Below are positions 36,640 through 47,670 of a DNA stretch of 64,000 nucleotides, piece by piece (within the stretch, counting starts at the first letter, position 1; each line of letters opens with the position of its first letter). The notes under the pieces are model-generated. The model was not told the origin of the DNA, made no database searches, and saw only the letters and a program-made list of their open reading frames with translations. The position numbers and the translations under genes are program-made. Origin of the DNA: Mixophyes australis (taxonomy: Eukaryota > Chordata > Amphibia > Anura > Limnodynastidae); NCBI GenBank assembly GCA_036250195.1, contig JAVHZZ010000004.1:138449229-138513228 (forward strand). Reading direction: 5' to 3'.

Positions 36640-37020
36640 GGGGGCCTTGCTCACCGGACCTCTATATAGACACACCCGGGGTCTCCGGTGTGTCCGGGGT
36701 AGACAGGCCTCAGGCCCCTCAATTACCGCCCCTTCCCAATGCGCGCTCCCGCTCCGGTCAGTGCGCGCTCCCGGGGCGAAGGGCCTGTTCCTCCTCCGCA
36801 CGCACAGGCTGCGCCGTTCCAGGTGTTGTCACTCTCCAGTTAACGGACAACCCCCCCTCCCCCGGTTCCGGTCTCTTGGAGACACCGTGCAGCTCCCGTC
36901 GCTGAGCCAACAAAGGGGCGGTAGCGACACGCACGGGCACGTTAGCACATCATCACCTGAGCGACGGCGTTGGGTTTCCGGCGCAGCCGGTTCGCCATCT
37001 TGCATGTGGAAGCAGGGAGA
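36640..37020 (-). promoter_or_regulatory. CpG-rich block, likely ARIH1 promoter
   Basis: The only long CpG-dense, GC-rich segment near the gene: many CGCGC, CCGGGG, GGGCGG and GGGGCGG words in an otherwise AT-rich region. It lies about 1 kb upstream of the ARIH1 ATG on the proper side, and housekeeping genes such as ARIH1 usually start in a CpG island. GGGCGG-type Sp1-like sites are present at about 36914. It could also serve a divergent transcript. Confidence 0.65.
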
Positions 37021-37399
37021 GGCGCCACTTTGTGTGTGGCATAATGTTTGGGCTTGGAAAGCAGCCATTTTGGATGTGGCAGTACTTTGTGTGAACGAAA
37101 ACGAAAAAACTTTATTTTCTACTGTCTGAACTAGTTGCCGAGCTAAAGTACTTAATTTAAAAAGCACTTGATGAGCAATTTAATAAGTCGGCTAACTGCT
37201 CTGGAGATAAAGTGTGAGAAGTCGCCATACTACAGGTGGCATAAAGAAGGGAACCATCATTTTGAAATATGTAGCAAGGGCATAAATGTTGTGACCTGAA
37301 GTTTGTCCAAACCATGAAATCCAACCCATACTACCTTTTAGGTCCCAAATATGGTAAAACAGTTTTAGGAAAATTTCCCCACTTGTCATGTAAGCTTGG

Positions 37400-37853
37400 A
37401 CTTATCAGTAGTTTAGTTAAGTCCTTGATACGCTAACAAATCCATTAGCCTGTTAAGAAGAATATAGCTCAACCAAGTTAACCCTTTGAATGCCGTTGTG
37501 TGATTTGTTAATACGTTTGACTAACAAGCCTAGTGTGTGCTTGCATTTACATTTGTGTAACAGTCTGGATGTGTTGAAGAGTTAACCCTTGCATTGCTGG
37601 TGTGGGCCTTGCTAACCTGTGGATAGCCAGAAGCCTTGTGTGCCAGTAAGAGACAGTATATTGGGGTTCTATTGCCCTTATTCAATAGCTGGTGGCAAAC
37701 CTGAAGTGTGTGGGGGTGTGAGAGCATTGTTTTGGGGCAAATCAGCAGGTCTATAACCTGTGTGATAGGTAAGAGAGAGACTGAGTGCTGGAATCGTATG
37801 TAACCCCATACATTAAACCCCCAAAGTCACGGACGCTGGGAGCGTGTTCGTGA
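37400..37853 (+). repeat. Possible solo LTR
   Basis: The segment ends GGGAGCGTGTTCGTGACA, like the CGTGACA ends of the Ty3 LTRs further right (47665, 50677), with the AATAAA-poor, CA-rich style of an LTR. No matching start or target duplication was found, so this is tentative. Confidence 0.25.
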
Positions 37854-38269
37854 CAATCATGTACACATTCATATGATGAGTTGTACCATTTACCAAATGC
37901 CTTTACTCTTCAAAAAGTAATTTTACAGTTAACTATTCCCAATTCCCTATATCACAATTTTCCTTTGACGGAGAACATTTATGTCAAATATAAGCATAAG
38001 GGTCACATTTGGTTATTGATTGTTGTGGCAAGACAGCTCAAGAACCTACCACAGAAGCATCCACCTTAATAATAAATTGTCAATGTGGGTTGGAATGTAA
38101 TAAAACAAGGGCAGAAATGAAGGTCTGTTTGAGTATTTGTTTTTCAGAAGAAAAAAATGACTCCATTGGCGATCTGGAGCTTCTGAACTGAATTCACTAC
38201 ATTTCAGCTTGTTCCGTATATAGGCACAAACCATAATCTCTCACCATTGTTCTGCAGGACTTGTTATGT

Positions 38270-38490
38270 CTCTACCCTTTCCAAAGCCATGGATCCATAT
38301 CTCAATGGGGTTTTTCATCATCATTAATTTTCAAAATGATTTCTGTCATTTGGGTCATAGATGATTGTTTTTCTAAAAAGTCCAAAAATGGAAAATTTGC
38401 CACATGATTGACTGGTTTTTACAAAGCCACTGAACAAGTTGTTTTGTCTCAAATTACAATAACGGGAGAGGTCCTTCAGAAGCTGCCAGT
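38270..38490 (+). pseudogene. Ty3-type integrase core relic
   Basis: Plus-strand pieces in shifted frames read LPFPKPWIHISMGF, then ISVIWVIDDCFSKKSK, then LTGFYKATEQVV, the start of the Ty3/gypsy integrase catalytic core (first Asp region, cf. ISMDFVTDLPPS and WVVVDRFSKMAHF in the copy at 62950). Heavily decayed. Integrase lies left of the RT relic at 40430, the reverse of the order in one element, so it is a separate copy or a rearrangement. Confidence 0.6.
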
Positions 38491-39383
38491 TGAAAAAACA
38501 GTTGTTAACCTTTGCTCACAGCTTTCCATGGAGTGGTCACTTGGGGAGACTTAAGACCCTGAAAAAAATAATAGTCAGGATTGTCATGGGATGACCCAAG
38601 ACACCATCCTCCCTCTTAAGTCTACCGAAAGTTATCCTCATGTACCAAAGCATGAAGTTTATGTCTTGTCTGGTGTTAGAGGTCCTGGTCCGTTAGGAAG
38701 CTAATCTGCCATTCACAGATTAATTTTAAATTAAAGGCAATATTGAGAAAGTTTGTTCAAATAAGGAGAAACTGAGACAAACTCCTCCCTTCTCTCCTCT
38801 GAGTGTTTCCGCTGGCTTCACCTGAGTTTTAGCTGTTATAAGGCAGGAAGCCTCTGGGTATATTTGATCTTTTCAGAGATTTGTGGAAGGAGCAACCCTT
38901 CTGGGAGAAGATTTTTTTTCAGTATGTTTTGAAAATGCGCAACCACCTAGATTTGGTTTGTTAGTTGGCCTGGGAAACTTTAAGAAATATGCAAGCGGCA
39001 CAAGAGGGGTTGCATAACCATAATGCCCCTTCTCCTATGTTTGCTCCAGCAGATAAAGTCCTATTGTTGTTGCCCATACAGGAGCGCAAGCTATTGACTG
39101 AATGTTTCCTTTTGCTTTGAGGTGCTTCGCAGAGCTGGGGAAGCTGTGAGATTTCACAGCCCAACACCCGTAGGGAAAAACAAATATATAGTGTAAATAT
39201 TTTCAAATCCTGGAGGGAAGCTTTATTTATACACCCACTTATGAATGATAATGATATTGGCCTTAAGGTTACAATAGAACCAGTGTCAGAGCCCAAGGTC
39301 CATTTTAAGCCCTCCCTTACCTCTGAGCATAAGACCCCTGTGTCCTTCATCTTCTTAGGCACTCCTTAGTCCACACACACCAA
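38491..39383. other. Unassigned DNA
   Basis: May contain further decayed retrotransposon sequence after the integrase relic, but no motif can be named. Confidence 0.4.
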
Positions 39384-39559
39384 GGGGTAAATGGATTAAA
39401 GTGTGGATTTTGCAAGTCGCGATTTTGCAGGGGAAATTTAAAACGGCAAAGGCTTTACAGGCAAAACTTTCCTTTAAAGCTATTGCTGTTTTAAATTTCC
39501 TCTGCAAAGTCGCCAAATATTGGCAACTTACAAAATTGGCACTTTAATAATGTACCCCC
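39384..39559. mobile_element. Palindromic MITE, GGGGTAmATkATTAAAGTG ends
   Basis: Left GGGGTAAATGGATTAAAGTG and right CACTTTAATAATGTACCCCC are inverted. Inside, GAAATTTAAAACGGCAA pairs with TTGCTGTTTTAAATTTC. 176 bp, non-coding. Same end as the fragment at 31160-31237. Confidence 0.7.
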
Positions 39560-40390
39560 AGGAGTGCTCTGGGAGCAGCCTATCATGTGAGGCAACAGAA
39601 GGTCAACCCCGACTTGCGCTGACTCTCTCCAGACCTCGCTCTAAAGCCCAGCGCTCCTGTGGTCCGCATCTTTATCTTTTCAGGATTCCTCTGGACCTCT
39701 TCCACAGGAACTCAGTGCTCAGCTTGCCTGCCAGTCTCCAGACCTCTCTGACCTCCACCCGGCCTTGATGCCTTCAGTAGTGTGCGTGTCCTGTGCCCAC
39801 CACCAGAAGGGTCTGGAGCCAGTTGCCTGTCATCACTTCTACTCTACTGCATGTGAGAAGCAAGCTAAACAAGGATCAGGGCAGCCGGAAATCAGTGATG
39901 GACTTACTACTACAGCAGCCATCAAGTCTGCAACCATCTTGGCCCCTGCACCATCCAAGCCTCTGCACCATCTAGATCTTCGGCACCACCTCTACCGTAC
40001 ACCCTCTAGGCACCTACATCACCTTGGCATCTGCACCACATGAACCTTCCAGGAGTCTGTACCATATACGGTGCCTGCACAATCATGGCCATCTTTCTGG
40101 CCTCAACATCTTGCAGATCTCCACATCATAGTGGACCCCACTATGCGTATTGTCCCCTTTGCTCCTATTGTCTCTTTATTATTCTGCTTATCTGTACCCA
40201 TGTCCCTGTTATGTTTCATGTTGAATTATTTTTGGAGGCCATGCGTTTGTTCTGTTAATAGCGTCTATGCACTTATTAGTCTGCTTATCTGTACCCATAT
40301 ATGCTTATTGCTATCATAAATGTACTATCTGATTTTGTCAAGTGCTACCAAATCTGTAGCGCCATATAAATAAACGATGATGATGTTGAC
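39560..40390 (+). mobile_element. Non-LTR element 3' region with L2/SINE-type tail
   Basis: It ends GTAGCGCCATATAAATAAAC followed by GATGATGATG, the tail shared by the local SINE and L2 elements. The preceding 800 bp is C-rich with CAGACCTC/GCACCA repeats and no clear reverse-transcriptase motif. Family uncertain. Confidence 0.4.
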
Positions 40391-40429
40391 AAGCAGAAGA
40401 GGTCTTTAGACCCTTTTGGCTGTGGAATT

Positions 40430-41160
40430 CTTTGATGTGTTTTCTGACACTCCAGGAAAAACAAACGAGGTATACAGCACAGTATTGTTATGCCACCTGA
40501 AGACATTGGTCACCGAAGACTCTAGTGGCTCCAAGAAGGCAAAAAGTAGGTAATAGATAAAGAGGTTCTAGATATGCCAACAGTCATTGTGGAGTCTGCA
40601 AGCAGTTGGTGTATTTCTGTTCTGCTTCTCCTGAATCCAGATGGAAGTACCTGCTTTTGTGAAACTTTCACAAGGTGAACATTGTTTTCATTTGACACCT
40701 ACACAATGCCTCAGGTGGACAAGCTCCTCAACTGTCTTATAACTGCCCAATATATTTGCAACTCACAAAGGGATATTTACAGATTATCTCCTCTGACCAA
40801 AAGCACAAAACATATTTTGCCACTCACTTTAGGCTATATCAATTTGTAACAATGCCCTTTGGATACCATAGCACTCCTGTATTCAACAACTCATGGAACA
40901 GGTACTCCTCTCTCATCAAAATGTTGGCAGCAAACCTGGACAAAATAGTCATGTTTAGTATTGGAAAGGTCCTCTAAATAGACTGTTTGTAGTCCTTGAA
41001 TCCCTCCATTCCACAAAGCCTTACTGCCAAGAAATTAGCCAAATATGTTGGGTACATTGTGGGAAATTGCTTTCCTAAGTCATCCGTTAATAGGGTACAG
41101 GCTTTGAACAATGCCCCAGTTCCTAAAGAAAAAGGAGATGCACTCGTGCTTGGAAGTGGG
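40430..41160 (+). pseudogene. Ty3-type reverse transcriptase relic, part 1
   Basis: The plus strand reads DVFSDTPG, LLLNPDGS, LTKGYLQI, LYQFVTMPFG and LDKIVMFS (the YLDDIVIF-type active site decayed) in order over about 700 bp with several frameshifts. This is a Ty3/gypsy RT. It is interrupted on the right by the L2 element and continues at 43590. Confidence 0.75.
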
Positions 41161-41176
41161 ATTGAAATGTATAGGA

Positions 41177-43395
41177 TTATTATTATTATTATTATTATCC
41201 TTTATTTGTTAGGCGCCACAAGATTTCTGCAGCGCCGTACACCATACAAACAGTACACTATACAGGGTGAAACGGTACAAAACAATAAACAAAAAATACC
41301 AGTACTTCAGAAACTCCAGGCTGGTTGATGCAATAAACACGGAGCAGAAGAACTGGTAGGGAGACAGGAGGGAAGGGGGCCCTGCTCATGTGAGCTTACA
41401 TCCTAAGGGAGGGAAAACAACAGGCACAAGGGGAGCCAGATGTGGCAAGGGGAGAGAGTGAGTGGAGGAGGTGAAGGGGTTATGCGGATGGTTGATAGGC
41501 TTTGAGGAAGAGGTGGGTTTTCAGTGCACGTTTGAAGGAGCACAGAGTAGGAGGGATGCGGATGGAACGAGGGAGGTTGTTCCAGTGAAGGGGGGCAGCA
41601 CGGGAAAAGTCTTGGATTCTGGAGTGGGAAGAAGTAATAAGAGTGGAGGAGAGGCGGCGATCATTGGCTGAGCGCAGGGAGCGGGCAGGAGTGTGAATGG
41701 AGAGGAGGTTAGAGATATAGGGGGCAGTAGAGTAGGAGAGAGCCTTGTAGGTGGTGGTGAGGAGTTTGAAGAGGATTCTGTAGGGGAAGGGAAGCCAGTG
41801 TAGGGCGAGGCAGAGGAGGAGCGGCGTGAGAGAAAGATGAGTCTTGCGGCCGCGTTGAGTATAGAGCGGAGGGGGGAGAGACGGGAGTGGGGGAGGCCGG
41901 TGAGGAGGAGGTTGCAGTAATCCAGGCGGGAGATGATGAGTGTGTGTATGATAGTCTTGGTGGCATCCTGAGAGAGAAAGGGACGGATGCGGGCGATGTT
42001 GCGTAGTTGGAAGCGACAGGCTTGGGTGAGGGAATGAATGTGGGGGGCAAAAGAGAGAGAGGAGTCGAGGGTGACTCCCAGGCAGCGGAGTTGGGTGACA
42101 GAGGAGATGGTGGTGTTGACGACAATAGAGAGGTCGTGGTGGGATGGGAGTCTGGACGGAAGAAAGACAATGAGTTCCGTTTTAGAGATATTGATTTTGA
42201 GAAAGCGAGCAGACATCCAGGAGGAGATGGCGGAGAGGCAGTCAGATACACGAGAGAGGACGGCGGAAGAAAGGTCAGGAGAAGAGATGTAGAGTTGAAT
42301 GTCGTCAGCATACAGGTGATACTGAAGACCGAAGGAGGAGATGAGAGCACCAAGGGAGGAGGTATAGAGCGAGAAGAGTAGAGGGCCAAGAACACAGCCC
42401 TGCGGGACACCAACAGGGAGAGGGTAGGGGGGGAGGAAGAGCCGGACGTGGATACAGAGAAGGAGCGGTTAGTGAGGTAAGAGGTGAACCAGGCATGGAC
42501 AGATCCAGAGAGGCCGAGAGAGAGAAGAGTTTGCAGCAGGAGGGGGTGGTCCACGGTGTCAAAGGCTGTGGAGAGGTCAAGGAGGATGAGTACGGAGAAG
42601 TGACCCTTGGATTTGGCTGATAGGAGGTCATCAGTAACCTTGGCTAGGGCAGTTTCGGTGGAGTGGAGAGGACGGTAGCCGGATTGGAGGGGGTCAAGGA
42701 GGGAAAAGTCAGAGAGGTGACTGGCGAGGCGGCTGCAGACAATCCGCTCAAGTAATTTGGAGGCATAGGGGAGCAGTGAGATAGGGCGATAATTGGCGAG
42801 AGAGGTGGGGTCAAGATTGGGTTTTTTAAGGATGGGAGAGATAAGAGCGTGTTAAAAGGAGGAGGGGACTACATCGGAGGAGAGAGATAAGTTGAAGAGG
42901 TGTGCGAGGTAAGAGCAGACAGTGGGAGATAGAGCGAAGGAGGTGAGAGGGGATGGGATCAAGAGGACAAGTGGAGGGAGGAGAGGAAAGAATAAGGAAG
43001 CGAACTTCTTCCCCTGTTGTGGGGCGAAAGGAGCTCCAGAGTTGGTTGTTGGGGGGAGATGAGGCGATGAGGGTGGCGGGAGAGGGGGAGGAGTTCAGTC
43101 TGATGGCCTCAATTTTGGAGGAGAAAAAGGTGGCAAAGTCTGTAGCAAAGAGGGAGGGAAGGACAGGAGGGGGAGGGGGAGAGAGGAGGGAGTTGAAGGT
43201 GGCAAAGAGGCGGCGGGGATTGGAGGACTGAGAAGAAATGAGGGACTTAAAAAAGGATTGTTTAGCGAGGGAGAGGGCGGAGCAGAAAGAGGAGAGGATG
43301 AATTTATAGTGAAGGAAGTCAGCCAGGGAACGAGATTTTCCTCCAGAGGCGTTCAGCAGTGCGAGAGCACCCTTGGTGGAAGCGGGTGAGGCTTA
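41177..43395 (-). mobile_element. L2-type LINE, 5'-truncated
   Basis: Minus strand. It reads LLNASGGKSRSLADFLHYKF (about 43350), then [47 protein letters not shown] and [11 protein letters not shown], with the RT active site YADD at 42301-42312. It continues with [14 protein letters not shown] and [16 protein letters not shown] and the C-terminal end, then a 3' UTR ending GCGCCTAACAAATAAAGG with an (AAT)n tail. Several frame breaks (e.g. stop near 42853, shift near 42430). About 2.2 kb, lacking the endonuclease half. It makes genome copies by target-primed reverse transcription; this copy is dead. Confidence 0.85.
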
Positions 43396-43589
43396 TTTCT
43401 ATTTTTTCTTGCCTTTCAGCTCCACTATAAGACTTGTTAAAAATACCTAGCACCTGTCTTCCTCGACCTAAGAGCAACCAAAGAACTTCAAGTGACTCCT
43501 GCTCTTCCTTCTACCTCCCCCATCCACCCTTCCTCTTTCTTCACTCCCTTCATACCATCTTCTTATTTAATTAATTAAAAAAAAATGGT

Positions 43590-44160
43590 TCAAAGTTGGT
43601 CCCTAACTGCATACAATGGACTCCTGAGTGTCAGGATGCATTTGGCAAGATCAAACAGGTACGCTTTGAGGGTCCCGTCCTTTGGTCCCTAAATTTTAGC
43701 CAACAGTTTGTTCTCTAAACTGATGCCTCAGATATGGTGCATAGGGCAGTTATGTTTCAGGACTTTGAGGGAGTAAAGCATTGGTTGTTTTTATGATGGA
43801 AGCTCTGTCTCCATAAGACTCGGTACTGCGAGGTGGATCACTGCCTCGCTATGAACTGGACAGTTGTGGCCCTCCATTACTACCTTGGATGGAGGGTGTT
43901 CATTTTGTTGCCTTCACCGCTACTGTCCCTCTGTGGTGGTTGCATTGCTTGCATAATGCCAATCCTTGCTTAATGAGATGATGCTTGCCACTCTTGCCCT
44001 TTTCTTTTGAGATTCAGCATTATCCCAGGACAGCAGCGCTTCAATATGGACTTTCTCTTCTGAACAATGGTGGATTTTCGCCTTGACTCCTCCAAGACCA
44101 CCATCTACCATGGGTGGCATGGTGGAGGTCTGCCACATATGAGGAAGGGGTTATCGTCTC
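43590..44160 (+). pseudogene. Ty3-type RNase H relic, part 2 (continuation after L2)
   Basis: Plus-strand fragments read CIQWTPECQDAFGKIKQ, EGPVLWSLNF, TDASDMV and YYLGWRV in order, the Ty3 RT-to-RNase H region that should follow the RT relic ending near 41160. Frameshifts are many. The join implies that the L2 landed inside a Ty3 element. Confidence 0.65.
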
Positions 44161-46160
44161 CAGAGGTGTGGCATCGCTTCACCCCCTCCTCACACAGTAC
44201 ATTCTGATGCCCTTTATAAGACCTAACATGCACAGTGTAAAGTTGTCTACTAAGAAAAGAAATATAGTGTACTAGCTTACTGTGGTGCTCATTTAGAAGT
44301 GAATGCATTTGCACTCTGGACATATGTAGGAAAACACCCACGTAAAAAAAAAACATTTACGTGCATACAGTATGTTGAGGTGTACTGAAGATGCTTCTAG
44401 CTTAAAAACAGTAGCATTTGCGCCTGGTGTAAGTCAGGTAATTGAGTCATAACAAGCGTGTACACGCCACGATAGCATAGAGATGTGGCTTCATAGTATT
44501 AGTAGGAAATGCTAAAGTCCCATTACCCTATTTGTACACAATATAATAATGTAATAAAGTTTCGTATACATGACAGTGTCTCGATACGTATTAATAAATG
44601 CCTTTTTTCCAATATAAAATGTAATTAAATACACACATTAGTTCTATACCATAAGCTCAATAAATAATTTGTCAATTTAAGTATATACACAGAATTTATT
44701 ACACTGCTGAAAGATTACACAAAATGTAAAGACAGCTTTCATACATCTTCAATGTGTGAAAGATTTCTTATGAGACTTATACATCATATTTGGGACTACC
44801 TACATATCCAAACATATTGGAGTGAGATTATTCACACAACGGGGCTGATGCAGAGTTTGTCGCAAAATAGGAGTAAAGTCATTTAAAACAAGCAGAGAGG
44901 GCTCTTCATCAGCAGCATATGTCACAATTATTAGTGAGCACTTACATTGGGAAGAGAGGCTAATTTTTCCATTGGGAGGTTGTCATTTTTTGGTGAGCCA
45001 TATTGCCCTAATAATTCAGCATGGTGCTGAACAAGCTGGGGCTGTGTCACAGTATGAGAGGAGAACACAACACTGCATGTATCCCTGTTATAGTGTGACC
45101 AGACCAGCCTGTCATAGCCTAGTGCTGTTTGTCCTCGCTGGTGCTTACATCACTCTTTCGGGGGTGGCTAGAATGTGTTTTTTTTTTAAAAAAGATATCT
45201 ATTAATGTAATTTTTTGGGACTTTGCAAAGGTGTGTGAGGATCGCCTGCAACTGCCATTACACAAAATTACATATATACATACAAGTTGCCCAAATTAAT
45301 TCTGCAAAATCTCGGATATATGGATAGAGTCCACATACTGTCAGCAGAATATAACACTGCTCTGAGAAGACAATAAAAATAATATGTTACAAAAGGAGAA
45401 GAGTGATTATACTTACTCACAATTATATCTAAGAAAAATGTAAATGAAAAAGACAATGCTTTCTCTTGGCGCTTGTTCTTTTTGTTAATGTTAATGTTCT
45501 TATTGTTTTATTTGAACCATTGTCTGTATTCTAACATCTGTTGTTCTCTCCTTAAAATCAAATGGGAATCTTCCTTCCTGCAATAGTCCTAATGGATAGT
45601 AAAGTAATGCGAATAGAGGGCCACAACTTGATATAGCTACGATGCTAATGAGTTAAGTACTATCAGCTGGAGGAATCAATTACACCAGCCCTCCAGCACC
45701 TGCAAGAGATTAACCTCCTATAAAGCATATCTGCTGATGCATCCACATTTAATTGTATTGCAATTATGGGTACAAGGCATGTTTAAATAAACATTAAGCC
45801 CCTGGAACCTATCTCCTTCAGACCATCCACCTCATGTTTTCAACTTTGTATATGTATTTGATATCATGTATAAATTGGTTATGTGCATGAACAGTTTAAA
45901 ATGTCTCTGAGACAGCTGTAGTCACCCTGGAGTAATTTATACTACATGGATTGTTTTAATCCCATTTGACTTCCAGGGTGTGCTAAGTGCCGGTTATTGC
46001 ATGTCGTGTTTGTAATAGCAGAAGTAGCCACTTACTGGTATTCAGAGGCAGGCTGGGCTTTGGGGCAGGGGGGCATCTGCAACCCAGACCGGTCCCATAG
46101 TGGGCTAACTTGGGCTGGGTCACTGGGCCACCTGCATTTTCTTCCCTTTAAAATAGGATG
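44161..46160. other. Unassigned intergenic DNA
   Basis: AT-rich, with a GGGGCTGATGCAGAGTTTG start near 44842 that looks like the edge of a MITE-like block up to about 45180. No gene seen. Confidence 0.4.
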
Positions 46161-46164
46161 CTGA

Positions 46165-46853
46165 GTCGAGTCTTGCTCCCTCAGGCTGAAGTTTGCCAGC
46201 ACTCCCCAGCTGGTATTGGCACATTTAGAGTGAGAGGTGCAGAGTTTAGCACATCTCCGGTATACCCCAGGGCCCCCGCCAAGCATGTATGGACTTGGCT
46301 GCGTGAGATTCACAGCTTGCGGTTCCCCCAGTTAGTCACCAGTGCAATGGATTATACACAGAAATAGCAGAACAATCAGATACAAATCAGCAATGGCAAG
46401 GTACAAAGAGGAAGATTAGGGAGAGTTGTCAGTGGTAGCCGAAGTCAGGAGCCTTTTGGGAAATGCAGTACCGAATCATAGAGCAAAAAGGGATGGTCAC
46501 GAAACAAGCCAGAGGTCAGAATCCAAAGCAGCAAAACACAGGAACAGGGAACAGGACAATGGAATGCTGGAGATTGGTGAACCAATATTCTGACAAAGCA
46601 GAAATGCAGGTGGGGTCCTTAAATAGGATGAAGTGAGCCCTGATAGGAGGAGGGTGATTTCGGCGGTCAGATTGCAGCTTACTGCCAACAGAGCCACAGA
46701 ACAAGCGTCAACGCGGCCATAATAAGCATGCGCGCCCTGCCAAGGACAGAATCTGTAAGAGCATCCCATTGCTAGGCAACAGGACACGAGCAGGAAGTAG
46801 GGCAGGTGACCATTTCCCGGCACCTAGGATAAGTGCGGGGATGGCGTCTGACA
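46165..46853 (-). mobile_element. Ty3 (Tf1/sushi-like) LTR, minus strand
   Basis: On the minus strand it starts TGTCAGACGCCATCC at 46853 and has a TATTTAAG box (46625-46618). It runs through CTCCAGCATTCCATTGTCC, homologous to CTCCAGCGTTCCAGTAT in element A, and later GCCAAGTCCATACATGCTTG like the 3' part of the A LTR. The 3' border near 46165 is approximate. No internal element sequence is attached, so it is a solo or cut LTR. It is placed 60 bp from another LTR of opposite orientation. Confidence 0.7.
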
Positions 46854-46912
46854 TTGCAGCTACAGACAGGGGACTATGCACACAATGGGTCAGCTAATAC
46901 CCACAGTATGTG

Positions 46913-47665
46913 TGTCAGGCGCCGTCCTGCTTCTGCCCCCAGACGAGCGCCTGCCTCCTTGCGAGGTCCGCGTTCCGTCGCATAGCAACGCACATTTTCA
47001 TTCCAGTCGCATGCGTACGTTGAGCTTAGCACCGTTGCATTGCAACCTCTATCTATGTTCCTGTTTACCATCCATATGCATGCGCTGGGTTCCATGGTTC
47101 GTCCGTCGCGCTGCGACTTATCGGCGATTAGTTGCGGTTTTCCCGCCAATTATGGCAGCACCTATCAGGGCTCTCTCTCATCTATTTAAAGGACATTCTG
47201 ACGCCATTTGCTTGCCAGAGTATTTGGTCTTCAGATTTGCTCCAGCGTTTGTTCCTGTATAGTTTGCCTATATGGATTCTGACCCCGGCCTGTTCCTGAC
47301 TTCTCCTTTGGTTCCTGATTTTGGCTTTGAGTGATATTTGGATTCTGACCCTGCTTCCTGACTATTCTCCTGCTTCTGATTTGGCTCTGTTCGTCTCTCA
47401 GGTTTTGACCCGGTTCGCTGACTATTCTCCTTTTGCTGCATCCTGTGTTCCACCGTATCCTGGTGGTCCGTCACCGCTGTCTCCTCTGACACCTCGCCAG
47501 CTCACTGATACTGTGGGCCGTGACCTTTACGTCCCTTGCAGCCAAGCCCATACCTCCTTGCGGGGGTCCCTTGTGAAAACCAGGGGCGTGTTAGACTCCG
47601 CGCCTCAGTGCTCAGTAGCGCCAACTGCTGGTAGGTATCGTCACTTCATCCTCGTGAGCGTGACA
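46913..47665 (+). mobile_element. Solo LTR of a Tf1/sushi-like Ty3 element
   Basis: 753 bp from TGTCAGGCGCCG to GAGCGTGACA, flanked by a perfect 5-bp duplication ATGTG (46908-46912 and 47666-47670). TATTTAAA lies at 47183-47190 and GCCAGAG at 47214, exactly the 31-nt spacing seen in element A. Its end shows the same CCTTGCGGGGGTCCCTTGTG and GTTAGACTCCGCGCCTC stretches as the A LTR. No internal region: the product of LTR-LTR recombination. Confidence 0.88.
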
Positions 47666-47670
47666 ATGTG

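Noticed and set aside
36569..37129. 186-codon plus-strand open frame in the CpG block
   Set aside because: Long frames are expected by chance in GC-rich DNA. The peptide is Arg/Pro/Ser-rich with no domain; a divergent transcript cannot be excluded but is not supported.
41709..42554. 281-codon minus-strand open frame, Ser/Pro-rich
   Set aside because: Its first part is L2 RT ([21 protein letters not shown]); after a frameshift near 42430 the rest is an out-of-frame reading of the same L2.
42007..43231. Plus-strand open frames rich in Arg/Glu/Gly
   Set aside because: Antisense of the L2 coding region; composition follows from Ser/Pro codons on the other strand.
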